From assembly GCA_037389465.1 (NCBI GenBank), contig JAZARR010000167.1, positions 62,001-126,000 on the forward strand: a stretch of DNA of 64,000 bases, read 5' to 3'. This DNA is from Baylisascaris procyonis. Lineage: Eukaryota > Nematoda > Chromadorea > Rhabditida > Ascarididae. How positions within the stretch are numbered: position 1 is the stretch's first letter; every line of letters begins with the position of its first letter. Position numbers and translations under genes: made by a program. The notes beneath the pieces were generated by a model, which ran no database searches, was not told where the DNA came from, and saw only the letters and a program-made list of their open reading frames with translations. Positions 50,333 to 63,400 of this stretch are shown here, one piece after another.

Positions 50333-53300
50333 GATATATAAGGCGCATACATAGAGGGCGGAACCCGCATTGTTTGTCACTCACAGCCATCTATTATGCA
50401 AATACTGGGGTATTTTCAACTGATCACGTCTAATTCCTACTACTTGTAACTCCAAGTAAATCTGCCTGTTCCTCGTATAAACGTCCGCTGTGCTTTATGC
50501 GTCTTCGCAAACCTCAGCATGCCAAATTCGAAAACAGAATGAGCCACGAAGGAAAGGTCGAAGTTTTTTGCAATTCGTGATAACTTTTTGTCAGTGAGCG
50601 AGATTTGAATATTTGCTACACCCCTGAGAGTCAGAGGGACGGGTATATGTTTCATCTGCTAAATAATCGTAACTTACCTAGGTAGGATGTCGAGGACAAC
50701 AAGAAAATAATTCGGAATCTTAAAAGCACTGGCGAGCTGTAAAGTCGGCCGGTCAGATCGGTTATGCCTCCCTAATTACAGTATGCTTAGTGACCCAATC
50801 GGGTAGATAGCCGAAATTTACGTCGTTGGAGTGGGATAAGAGAAGGCTGATGAGCACGAACTAGGGCTGTTGGTTAGAAAAGTTTACTGCTCGAACGGCC
50901 GAACTTTACAAATTGCCAAATGGCTGAGACATGGAACAGTTTACTTGAGAAGCAATTTTATTTTAACCAAAAAATATTAAGCCGTCCAGTGATGTTTTGC
51001 AATAGAAGTGATTTATGTAATTTGCCTAGCCCGTTAAGGTGATCGTGAATGAGACTTGGCAAGAAATACTACTTGCCAACAATGGGAGACGATATCGGGA
51101 TGAACCGTACAGTTTTGATTCGATCATCGGTCGTGTGCGTCGTGAAGCGATCTGCAACTGTGCGCCAGCACCCCTCAGTTGTCACCCAGGCCCTGAAGGA
51201 CCACGCGGTGAACCGGGTCCAGATGGCTATGATGGTATCCCTGGAATACCCGGCGCTGCGGGCATGAGTGGCGCCGAAATAATGGCTTTCATAAATTCGC
51301 ATGAAGGATGCATCGTATGCCAATCTGGTCCGCCAGGATTCGAAGGACCACCAGGTCCTCCAGGACCACGTGGACCAAAAGGTCGAGAAGGCTACAAAGG
51401 ACGAGCAGGGAACCCGGGATACCCAGGACCCGTTGGTCCGGTCGGTGATCCTGGACCACCAGGTATGATTCAGACTGCATTTCAGATATGGAGATTCGCT
51501 GCAGTGTCATACAAAAGCGAAATCGTTGGAATAGTTGTCTAAAGAAAACATAATATATTATAATCGGTATTTTCCATGCATTCATGACGTTTAACAAATG
51601 CATGTAGGACTGCACTATCACTTTGAAAGTCGAGGCGATAAAAGTGAACTAGGGATTAATGTTGCTGAAATCTCGGAATGGACAAATAAGCAAAAAAATG
51701 TGTTTGAGAAAGCCTGGTAATGGAAGAAAGCAGGCTACTGTGGATCGCTAAAGAGTTAGCTGGTCATATTCTTGCGTTGAACTCTTCATGGTTTAACGCT
51801 TTAACGCATGTTTTGAGGGAGTGACACTGTCGTTAAACTTCGAATTCAAGTTGCAAGAGCTATAAATTTTAGCTTGATAGAGATGAGGGCAGGATCTGAG
51901 AGGGAATTTGAGTAAAAGCTTATGCGAAGTGACTTATAGAAGGGTGAGTGCCAAATCCCAGTGCTGCCGAATGTCTGGGAATAAGTGCAGAAGAAGGTTT
52001 CCGAATGAGGAGATGAACTTGAGAAGGGAGAGGAAAAGGATGGCATACACGAAATCCTTTTCAGAGCAAGGAGGAGTCTAAAGACCTAAAGACAAGGAGG
52101 GCTGGATCTAAAGACCCCACACAAGTGTAGGTTATATTTGTGAGTGTAAGATTTGACGATCTATTCAAGAGCATCGCAGATTTCTTAGTAACTAAAGAAG
52201 CAAGATCGTAATCCTAAAGTTATATCCTTTTGTGCACTCGTTAATACATTGATAACGCTGTTCATTCTTGAGTTTTGATATAATCTGAGATGAAGGTTAA
52301 CATTTTCACTGGGAAATTTGAATATAGTTGGCGAAAATCAGTTTTTATAAATAAACTTTTTATACATTTCGCATTCGATGTTTTCGAAAAGAGCAATTCA
52401 AAATTGAAAGATATGCCATAAATATAACGCAAACGATTTTAAAAAAGACAATGAATGAATCATCGACTACTTGTCAAAAAAAATCTCGACAAAATTCTAA
52501 TTCTATGAAGGAAATAAATGAAAAGAATCCTTCCAATCGACGGGTACGCATCCTTCGGCAATTTTTTTTAATGTTGTGTTGGTGTTGGGGATAAATAAAG
52601 GCACTTCAAATTTAGGTGATTTTCAGTATAACTTCATTCAAGGAAAAATGGAGAAATGGTATTCAATAGAAAAGTGTCTGTGAACGCACAGACTTTGAAG
52701 TTGCATTGGTTTCACACGGAGACAGTTTGAATTTCTGCTTATCTTTCGTTCATTTTCGTTGCTTTAACATACCGCTCAAATTGCCCATTCGATGAGTAAA
52801 CTGTAATAGTGTTTAAAGGGTTGTTGTTTTGCGATAATCCACTTTTTCAACGACTGATCTTTGAAAATAGTTATTACGAGAGGAGGGGAGTGGAAAAAGA
52901 CGTAAGTTCGAATTTACCGAGTATCGTAAACAAAAATAAACGAGATGATATTATTTGGGCAAGCAAACTTGCACATGAGCGAAATATAGTTAGCAAAGTT
53001 AGCAACTAGTCTGTTATTATAGTTGTCATAATCACAGATGATCAGAGAATCTCAATTTACAGGCCAAAACGGACCAAGAGGCTTACCAGGAGTGAAAGGC
53101 TACGATGGACAACGCGGAAAAGGACCTAAGGGACCAAAGGGATCGCGAGGACCGATGGGACTACCTGGTAAGCAAGGCAAAACTGGAGAGCGCGGGCCAC
53201 CTGGACCAAGAGGACAAGCTGGAATTGTGGGTCGTGCGGGTTATCCAGGTCTGAGCGGGAGACCTGGCTTACCAGGACTGCCAGGAAACCCTGGTATTCC

Positions 53301-53454
53301 TGGCCAGGACGCCGCATACTGTCCTTGTCCTGTGCGGACGCCTGCATTTTTAGGCTCTTATTTCCCGGAACAGTTCCAAACTGAGGTGTTGCCATCGGAG
53401 TTAATCGAGGAAGAGAATCGAAAAAAGGCATCTGCCGTTAAAAAAACAGTGTAA
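50029..53454 (+). CDS. Cuticle collagen, gene D (3 exons)
   Basis: Cuticle structural collagen, exons 50029-50172, 51039-51462 and 53063-53454, phases 0 and 1, 319 residues. The ATG at 50029 rather than 50014 gives a 48-codon first exon like gene A and follows an acceptor-like TTTTAG. A membrane anchor lies at about 13-30. Exon 2 starts after CCGTTAAG; this acceptor, not the TTTGCCTAG nine bases earlier, keeps the family spacing from FK to NETW (Trp55). The RVRR processing site ends at residue 83. [11 protein letters not shown] opens the first Gly-X-Y block; GCIVC marks the linker to the main helix. A break occurs at QRGKGPKG. After AYCPCPVR, where Val replaces the usual second Pro, there is a charged tail of about 41 residues. 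Intron 1 holds a TA tract. Confidence 0.9.
50248..50327. repeat. (TA)n microsatellite, about 80 bp
   Basis: A pure TA run in intron 1 of collagen gene D, about 75 bases after the donor site. Confidence 0.95.
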
Positions 53455-55849
53455 GCAGTCAACAGTTGCGATGTCGTAACGTTTGAAAACGCTCAATTCT
53501 CGTCTATATGATATTTTTAATGTTTTCCTTTCTTCTGTGAGGTGCTCATCTTGTTTCGCCAGTGATAAGCTCGAAAGCTGTTCGCAGAGGACCTTTAATG
53601 AAAGTAAAGAAACGAATAGGTTACGATGAAATACTAAAGTTCAATATGGAAATTAGTTTCATTAAAATTGTGAAATTAATGCAAAAATACGCAAAATTAG
53701 TGTTTCCGTTGTTGCGTTGCACCTTGCTCCAGTGTTAGCTACTATTTGCAATCAGAGGATATCGCGAAAACTTTGTAAATTAAAAATTTCCCGTATCTTT
53801 TTTGGTCATAGACTTTATTCACTTCCACTGTAGTAAAAATGTGGACACAATCAAAACAGGATGCGCGCTAGATCAAACCCTTTTAGAAAAATTTTCGACA
53901 GCATGCATATCGAAATTCGATGCCCATAAAGCACCGGGCGCCGAATTATGGACCTCGTAGTTCTTCAAACTAATCGTCACTCCCTCGGGAAGGGAGATGA
54001 CCCGATTCTCACCTTCCCTCGCAGACGAGTCTCCTTCGAGATCTGATGAATAAGTCCCCACTCTTGCCCCTCCCCTCTCCTCCCATTCTTCACCCGCGAA
54101 GACAAAAGTAATCAGAGATATATCCTAGTACAGAACAATCCATCTGCCCCACCACGGTTTTCATCTGTTGCATAAAACATTGCCTCCTTTTGTTTAAAAC
54201 TGCGGTTGCGCTCACAGAATGGAGTCGCTTGAAAGCTTTTTTAAACGTTCATTCACATAAAAGATGACAGAGCGAGAACATATACAGGGATGAAGAATGA
54301 AAATTAAAACGGTCATATTTCGGCAAAAAAAAAAACCTCACAGCACTTACATTTCTGGGCTTCCTGGACTTTTACCAATTAGGTTAGCGTTGCCAAACAA
54401 GAACTTGGAGAAGTTTTTATTGCATGCAACGGCAAAGTGAAGTTCCACGGCTGATCTTTAGCAACAATGGGAGACGGCAATGTAGGAAAGCCTCCCTCTC
54501 TTCCTCCCTTTTGCCTACAATTCTGTATACATGGAACACTCTCAAGAATTTTCCGCGATTTTCTGCCCACATTTATCGATCTTTTCCGCGCCACCACCAT
54601 CAACAGTGTGTTATTAAAAAGTGCCGAATTTCATTCATACGGAAATCATAAGCTGTGCATTCGACTGGAAAGTTACGTGCTTTCGATTGCACGGCAGAGG
54701 GGGGAAGAGTTGCTTCAGAAGCAAATTATTGCCGAACTGGCAAGAGTCAGCGGATTCTCACCTCTCCAAAAATTTTTTTTTCGATTTTGAAAATCCGCCA
54801 ACGATATCTCTTTTATATGGTCGCATTCCATGAAAACTTTCTACTAGATGAATAAAATTGCTGGCTGACTGCGAAAACGGCTGTAATTAGCCGTATACCA
54901 AAAAAGGATGCCATACTTACCTAGTAACTAAGGACATTGTTGTTGTATGTGTACTTTTATCGCTTTCTCCTGTTTGCTTTAAATTGAAAGACTGCCTTTA
55001 TGAAAGCGATCTCTACGCAAGCATTTAAAGGACACTTCCTAAACAGAGGTTGACTCTGAGTTCAACGGCTCGACGCATAAAAATTTCGAAAGAACCGTTC
55101 AAGAAAAAATGCATGCGTGCACATTATAATATACCGCATGTTCCACATCATCACCAGTATTCGAAAATGCCTTTTCAATGTTACCTCTCAGAATTCTTCC
55201 AAATAAACTACAATGTCTTATGTGTTCAGATCACATCGCAGATATCTTAAGGAAATGTGTACAGGCTAGCGGTAATTGTCTAATTAGTGTACAGTGCTGC
55301 GCAAAAGGAGCCCTTTAGGCGGAGACTCTTACAAGAGGAAGGAGTTCCACTTGCTTGATGTGGACACCATGACACACCAAACCACACCACAATACAGAAG
55401 ATCACTAATTATTTTGGCTTTGGCAAACGTTTTCAGCCGAGCGAGATGATGATGAGGTGTGATTTCTTCACGAAAAGGATGATCACGTTGTGCTCTCGAG
55501 ACCTACACTTTTCGGTGGGGGTAGGTGTAAGGTAAGTGTGTGAAAAGTGTGTGTATGTGCCATTTTTCATACTTAACAGCTTTGGCACCTGGCAAATCTC
55601 AATGATTCGAGTTGCAGAAATGTTTGTGGTATCAAACAAGAGTATAAAACGAAATCTACCCAACCAGTGCTATTACCATTCGAGAGCGTTAAAGGTTTAA
55701 GGTAACGAGTGTGTGTACTTTTTCCTATAAAATATATAGACGGTGAAACTTGCTTTGTTTGACAAGCATTGAATGCTGCAGACGGTTATGCGTTGGAGTG
55801 AGAACAAGTATAATGACAAAAGGAACGAGAGGGGTTCAGTTCTGCCAGG
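53455..55849. other. Downstream flank of collagen gene D
   Basis: No convincing gene. ATTAAA near 53660 is the nearest plausible poly(A) signal; no AATAAA was seen close by. Overlapping short frames at 54380-54860 are not protein-like. Confidence 0.4.
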
Positions 55850-56887
55850 GCTGCGGTGTGTGGTATGTTTCTGTCTCTGCGTATTACGAGGGGGGCGGGG
55901 GGGGGGTTCCGTTTGGCATGTGTGTGTGCGGAGGGGGTGAGGTATGAGTGGTGTCTGTGCCTTTCTGTGTGGGGAGTGGGGAGTGGGGGTCTGCGTGTCG
56001 CTGTGTGTCCTTGCGCGTGTCTCTGTGTGCGTGTCTGTGTGTCTGTATGTGCGTGTTCGTGTGTGTCCGCGCGTGCTTGCTTGTGTGTGCGTGTCCCTGT
56101 GTGTCTGTGTTTGTGTCTGTGTGTGTGTCCGCGCGTGCGTGTTCGTGGGTATGTCTGCGTGGATCTGTGTGCGTCTTTGCATGTCTATGTGCGCGTGCCC
56201 ATATGTGCGTGTCTGCGTGTCTGCGTGTGCCTCCCAGAGTACGTGTCTGTGCGAATGTCTGTGTATGAGTCTGTGTGTCTGTGTATGTATGTCCACGTAT
56301 CTGCGTAATCGTCAGTGTGTGTATATGTGTCTGTGCCTGTGTGCGTTTCTGTTCGTGTGTCTGTGCGCACTTGCCTGTCTGTCTGTGTGTGTGCGTCGTG
56401 CGTGTCTGTTTGTGCGTGTCCGTGTGCGTGTCCGTGTGTGTACTGTGAGTGCGTGCCTGTCTGGGTGTCCTTGTGTCTGTGTATGAGTCTACATGTGTCA
56501 ATGTGTATGTCCGTGTGCGTGTCTATGTGTGCCTGTCTGTGTATGTGTCCCTGTGTGACTGTCTGTGTCTGTGTGCGCGCGTCTGTCTGTGCGTGTCTGT
56601 GTGTATATCCGTGTGTGTCTTTGTTCGCGTGTCTAATGTGCCCGTCTGTGGATGTCCATGTGTGCCTGTCTGTTTGTGGGTGTCTGTGTGCGTGTGTTTG
56701 TGTCTGTGCGTGTGTCCCTACGTGTCTGTGTGTGTCCGCGTGCGTCTGTGTGTATCTGTGTGCCTGTCTGTGTGTCTGTGTGTGTTTCTGTCTGTGTGCG
56801 TATCTGTTTGTGTCTGTGTGCGTCTGTGTGTGTGCCTGTTTGCGTCTGTGTATGTGTGTGCCCGTCTTTGTGTCTATGCGTGTATTG
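55850..56887. repeat. GT-rich (TGTGTCTG-type) satellite-like tract, about 1 kb
   Basis: A degenerate tract of GTGTGTCTGTGTGCGTGTC-like units with almost no A on the plus strand. It leaves long open frames on both strands (up to 257 codons, Cys/Val-rich on plus and Thr/His/Arg-rich on minus), none of which has non-repetitive protein character. It begins after a GGGG-rich patch near 55890. Confidence 0.95.
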
Positions 56888-59800
56888 ATCAAAGACCACA
56901 TTGTGCCAAAAAAAAGACACCCGACTCTGCAAAAGAACTTTGAGGTCACCTGAGTCACATAAAATCAGACACGGACATAATCAGGGACATGACGTCACCA
57001 CAGGACGCTTTTGAAAACATATTCATGAAGGCGCAAAATAACGAACAGTCGATAAACCGGTAGATTCTTCGAGTGTTTTCTTTCTCACTTCATAGCATCC
57101 TCATCAGATTATCAAACATAAAGTACCCAAGCTAAACGAAGAAGCGATCAATGAATAAGCAGCGGCACCGAACCGCTCGAAAATCATCAAAGTGTAAGGT
57201 GGAGAAGCAGGATGTTTTAGCGCTCAGAAGTGGTGAGAAAGTCCGAAAGAAAAATAGGCAGTTAAAGAGAACAAGTACATCGGAAAAGTGGAGACAGCAC
57301 TTTAACCTTAAGCTCTGGCACTATCTACGTTGGAAAAAGTTCAATCTCATCGATACAACCTCACGTGCGTAATAAAATGGCGAATAAAGAAGAATTACAT
57401 AAAAGAATGAAGAAGGGCTAGAATGAGGCTGGAGTAGGAAACAGCAAGAAGAGAAAAGACTGCAATGAAAGCGAGAAAAACAGAGAAGAAGACGAATGAA
57501 ACAAGGAAAAGAAAAATTAAAAGGTTCGAGTGAAACGGAAAAGTGACCAGACAAGCGTGAAGAGAAATTACATCATGTAAGTGAAATCGCTCTTTGAGTG
57601 GCCAATCGATTCGCTATCAAACTCGAGGTAATAAGCGACTTGTGCGTTGGATATGAAAATCAGCTGATAAGATCATTTCATAATATCCTGATTCGAAGAT
57701 ACTCCCCCTCCCATTGCCATGTTTTTAAAGTATTATCAAAGGGAAGCTTTATTTTAGAAAAAAAAAAAGTAGAAAATTGACAACTTAGGTTAATCAAAAG
57801 ACAATCAATTAACTGACCAGATAAGTGCATTAATCAATCAATCAATAATAATGGAAACAGCATTACGCATAATATAAATTATTTCACAACCTTCACAACG
57901 TTTACAAACAACTACCACAAGCTTTATTATAAATATTAACAGATTTGCAGTTAATCTGCATATTACTTAAATTTTTTAGTTCATTAATTTGATCTGATTA
58001 ATGAAAAAACCTTTTAATTTGCATTTCCGATTGTAGAAACAACTATTCTCTCTAAATCACCACCGTCACGCTGTTATAAAAACTTAAAAGCGCTTCTGCT
58101 TAGCACTCAGCTGATCTTCGATCACAATTTTAATACAACTAAGTCACTGTTTAACAGCCTTGATTTCATATAATTTTAGCACTTCACAATTCCAGGAAAG
58201 TAATACTCCAGAAGTCACTGGTAATCCGTTAAATAAATCAGAGACCAGCATTCTTCTTGTCCCCTCCTCCCGAATGAAAAGATTAGAAGAAGTAGGTGAA
58301 TGATATGAAAATTTGATATATTTACAATTAAAAAATAATCATTTTAATATTACATCATTCATCTACATCATTATGCGAATTTCTTTTGAATAATCTCAGA
58401 AAATTGCGTCCTCTCAGTACAATTATCCAAGCAAATATAATAATATTTCAGCAGCTTAGACGAAACTGAGAACTTCCCCTCAAGAACATCTCATATTCTT
58501 CGAGGGTTGAAATAAAGGATCATACAAGGTCAAGGGAAGGGAGGGAGTTTGCCCACGATATGTGCAAGGGCAAAGAAAAGAATGCAAAAGCATGCAATAC
58601 ACCTCTCCTTGTCCGCTTAGATTTCTCCACTTTATTCAGTGCAGCAATCTATTGCAGCCCCATCCTTAAAAGTACTCCAACTCCCTTGCTCAGTGTCGCT
58701 TAAGATACCTTTAGAATGCAAAATCACATTAGCAAAATAATGCATCATGCAAAAAAGCAAATGTAGAAAGTGCAAAAAACTTGCATCATTCATATGATAT
58801 TTAAGCAAAGCACCAACATGTTAGCGAATTCTTTTCCTTTCCAATAATGACAATTACCCATTAAAAGATCTAACCACATTGAACGTTTGAACCAGCACCA
58901 CTTACAAATCCGTGATTGAAATCCACCACTTCTTAGCCATATCTACCTGGTAAAACTTGCCACCTAATTAACGACAATGACGCACCTGTGAGAAGAGGAA
59001 TGAACACTTCTATACCTGGTAGCAATCATCAGACTGGTCACTCTTGGAAATGTAGATTGCACGTTTGGAGCTTCCGACATAACCTCTCCCCCTTCTCCAT
59101 TTCTGGTTGTCACTTTGGATGAGTTCAATATAAGATATACAACATAAAGGACCAGATATACAGTGGCTAATGGAAAATAAATACAAACAAATGTGAAAAC
59201 AGATCAACTCTAGCTCTTAATATAGCGCAAAACTCGAAAGCAAGTCCCCTCTCTAACAACAACTCTTCTTAAGGAAACGTACTTCCCGGAAAATACTAAA
59301 ATTCATAAGTCCCTCCCCATTCTCCCACCCCCCGAAAAAGCCATCTTCCACGAGTACGAAGACCATAAACAAAAATATAGATCCAAAGAATTTGATAGCG
59401 CATCTTTCGCTGAAAATGCTAAAATTTATAATCCGTTTCCCTTCTTCCGATGCAATACTTTCTTTTGAAACTGCAAACGCGAACATGTTCCTAGGCTGAG
59501 TTTCAAGATATGCTAACCAAAGCGGAGATATTCTCACATCGTCTGATGAAGGTGTACAGCATGATCAACCTATACAAGTGAAATATCTTACAGTAACCTC
59601 ACAAATCTTTTACAAATAAGATCAATAACGACGGAATTATAGGAATTTTGTAATCAACATATTTATAAAATTAGAAAGTATCCACAAACCGAATAGACGA
59701 ATAATGGCGAAAGCTGAATAAGAAATGGAAAAAAAAACATTTAGTGCGTTAAAAAGTCAATTAGTCAACCAAAAATTTTCTCCTCTCTTTCAAAAATATA

Positions 59801-60458
59801 AGTCCAAAGGCTAAGAAAAAGGGGAACGGACAGATAAAATGTGCCGATTACCCGCCTGCAAGAAAATTTTTGAGAACAGCTAGACAGGCGAATTTTTAGA
59901 ATAAAAGTTGTCCTACTTCGGATGAATTTAAAATGCCTTAGCTATCATTAGATGACAGATTAGCCAAAAGACACGGCCATTTGAAAATTTTCTATCCCTT
60001 CCAAGCAGAAGTTTTACTAATGAGTTTGGATAAACAAGGTCTCGAACTACCTTGAAAGTTTGCCCTATTCAGCATAACATCCTTCGAAAGAACACTACTT
60101 ACGCTTTCTATTTTCGATATGGTCCTTGCATTAACAGTATTATATCGCATTATATAATAAATACTGCAAATAAATGTAAATATTAAAAAAATATAAAATG
60201 AAAATATATTTAAGCCCTAAGTACAGGCAAATTGGAATATATTAGGAATGTACTAAATTTGCTTCAAATGTGAAAAAAAAAATGAAAAGAATAATATGAG
60301 TAACAAAACAACAAAAATAATATATGCAGCCCCAAAAACAAAACATCACTAACATAGAATTCAAATTTTGCACCAAGCTTTGATAATTCTCAAAAAATTG
60401 AAGAACAAATCCAGCTGCATTTTAGTTCCGAAATTATGCAAAGGATTTGTAGAAAACA
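56888..60458. other. Gene-free region downstream of the amidating-lyase gene
   Basis: No exon recognised on either strand. A weak 45-bp imperfect direct repeat occurs at about 59280 and 59405 and makes a spurious 94-codon minus-strand frame. The 3' UTR of the minus-strand gene presumably lies just below 60459; no TTTATT (AATAAA on minus) was seen near it. Confidence 0.4.
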
Positions 60459-63400
60459 TTAGAAGCGATGATTGACTTTACCACGTGTTATAATCGTATC
60501 GTCGTCGGAATCCTCTTCTGATGATTCAGGATCGTCCGTTCGTAATGGTTTAAAACCCTATAATGGATAATAAATACAATCAACACTTATGCATATCGAT
60601 AAACTAAAAAAATGACAAGTGGAAACAAAATTTGCAACATTCAATCAACTAAAAAGTAATTAACCACATGCCGATATAAAGTTGATTGGCACAAGCAAAT
60701 ACTGCCCTCAATGCCACAAATTAATAAGAAGTTTCGAAAACTCGATCACACTTTGTCATTCCATATAGTAAATCACATGAATTTCTAAGTGCTACAACTT
60801 AAATTGTGCTGTTTAGCAGCTGTTTTCAACTTAAGTTGTTTAGAAATTTTTAAGTGCTAACTCACTTGCAATAATCTTCACCATCTTAGCATTCATAACG
60901 AAAATACCGCAAAAATTAACAAGAAATATTTAGCGAAATCTTATACTGACTTATATAGTGGGATATTGCTTTCGAATTTGGAATTTCGCACAGTCTTCAC
61001 AGCGACCATTAGCTAGCTAATTGCTAAAATAAGCGAAGAAATTCTTTGAAGTCAGGAAGTCAATCAGAGAAAACAGGAACTCTCCAAATTTTAGGGTATC
61101 ATAATTGGGCGGAAAGGAAACTTGAGGAAAGCTGTTGTGCACCGGGCAATTACACAGTCATCACATAGGCAAGATCAAAATAACAGCGAAAAACGTAGTG
61201 GAAATGAACAGAGGTCACGTGAAGGTTGAATGCAATAGAGGGCAGTGTAAGTGCTTAGTAAACATTTTTCCTCTTTGATCTCGGTGTGTTCATCGTATTT
61301 CACATCGTGGAAAAAAGGTAATTCAAAACAGAGATTAAGCATCTGTGTGATTTGGATCAATCCATTCAACAGTAACATCCATCTCACTTCATTGTATTCA
61401 CTTCCCTTCTTTCCCCTTCAAAATGAATAACCTACCAATTTGGGCAAATTTAACCAAGCAAACAAGAATGAAACCGATACCAACACATAGCCCTCAAGCC
61501 GAATAGAACATCTAAGTAGAAAAAAAAATTCTCGCTTTTGAGATATTTTTGCCGCAGGTCTTTGAGATATTTAGCGTCAAGGAATTCAACACAATTTGCA
61601 ATTATTTCTAGAATATGACAGCATTCGAATAATCATGTGAAACAGCTCACCGCACGATCCAACACCGATTGCTTCGGACCGATCCTACTAGTACGTCTTC
61701 TGCACAAACGGACTAATCCGACAAGAAGGATGCTCACAATGACTATCGATACGATAAGCGTGGGCTTCGTGAAGGAATCCGCAGTTTGCTCGTGCTTCCA
61801 GGTGGACATTTTTGCTACAGCTGACGCTTCAGATGGCTTATCGGTTGTTCGTTCATACATAAATTGAATCAGACGACCACCCAAATTGCCACCCAAATCC
61901 GCCACATAAATATATCGGCCATCCGGTGATGCACGAATTACATGCGGTCGCTGCAATTTATGCGTCACCGGTTCGAATGAGAATTGCACACGCGCCGATC
62001 CTGCATGCGCACTGAATGCACGTAACGGTATGTCAAGACGTGCCTCACCTGGTACGAAGTACACGGAGCCATCTGCAACTATTCCACCTTTAATCAATGA
62101 TTATAATTCGAAATAAAAATATATCACTTAAGTAGTTTCCATCAGAAGCCCATCGTACCAGTGACTGTACCAAGAGATACCGTAATTTTCGTACCATACT
62201 TGAACTTATTTCTAGTAAAGCGCATCACTGCGTTAAAATTGAAGCCGCAAATACAACACTGCAACATTTTTTTTTTTTTTTTTTTTTTTTTTTGAGAAAG
62301 AAGGAGGGGAAATTATCATTCATCGACAGTGCTTCTACCTAAAATATATTTTAGTTTTTCCTTGAATTCGGGATTGATAGCATCACTGAGCCTTCGCAAT
62401 TTCAAATTTGAAACTAAAGGCTGAATCCCGACGCGTCTCAACTATTTGTTTTTGACGTGGAAGGAACATTTCTTTGAAACAGAGGAATATTTATTTGAAA
62501 CCATTATACCTTTACTTCACAAGTAATACTTTGGGGCCAAGCTGCCCGAAGTACAATATAATTACTGCACTTCTGGGGCCAAAATACTCGACACAAATTG
62601 CACCACACAGAACTCTTAACTATAGTCCATAAAGTCTTTGAAAAGTAGTATTTTAAAAAAGTGTAGCACTTAGTCAATTTTGTGCGAAAGGTTAAAAGTA
62701 CAGCATCATTCCGGAAATTTCGGCATTATAAAACTATCGGCCCCTCCTCGCCAATTTCTTTTGAACTGGCTAATGGATCGCATTTGTCGCTTCTTTGCCT
62801 CACTCAACCTCGCCATTAAACCCAGTCAACCAAGTCCGCCCTTTCGAGATCCTGACCTCGAGAAATGGTTCTTTTTAGAAAAACTCACGTTGATTTTGAA
62901 AAGGGTCCCGAAATGTGCCCTGATACTATGACATCTTTCCTTTTCTTTAGCATGTCTCTGTGATCCTGGTTCCCCGTCAAAAAAGGATTTCTCTCCCAGT
63001 ACTGCTTATCACAACTGTGTATATCTGATGTAAAATCGATAACACTGTTCCTAGCTTTACCCTAATCTATGTACCTAGCCGTTTCCTTCAATGTCTACAA
63101 TAGTGGCAACAAAAACGGTTTTCCAATGCCGCTTCTCTATGACCAAAAATTTACTGCTGCAGATCTCACAACGAAAGTGCAATTCACTTACCATGATAAT
63201 GAGCCGAGTAAACAGTGGAGAAGAGTGTATTATTGACTGGATTCGTGATTTGCCCAATTGGTTGCCCTGTTGTTCTGAATATCTGCACACGTGCGTTCTC
63301 ACGGTCGCATACATACAGCAAAGATCCATCGTTGTTCGTTGTTATATCGTGCACTATTGAGAACAATCCCAATGCAGGTGGACCCGCTGGATTTCCTACA

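Noticed and set aside
51030..51038. Alternative acceptor TTTGCCTAG for exon 2 of gene D
   Set aside because: It would add three residues between the FK and NETW motifs, breaking the spacing kept in genes A and C.
55884..56958. Large open frames on both strands, up to 257 codons
   Set aside because: They exist because GT-rich sequence lacks stop codons; products are low-complexity Cys/Val or Thr/His/Arg strings with no domain.
59253..59537. Minus-strand 94-codon open frame
   Set aside because: It spans a weak internal duplication of non-coding sequence and has no protein-family features.
61633..61650. Stop codon at 61633-61635 as the natural end of the amidating-lyase gene
   Set aside because: A donor GCG|GTGAGC at 61651/61650 joins in phase to an acidic tail exon at 60557-60459 typical of PAM, so the stop lies in an intron.
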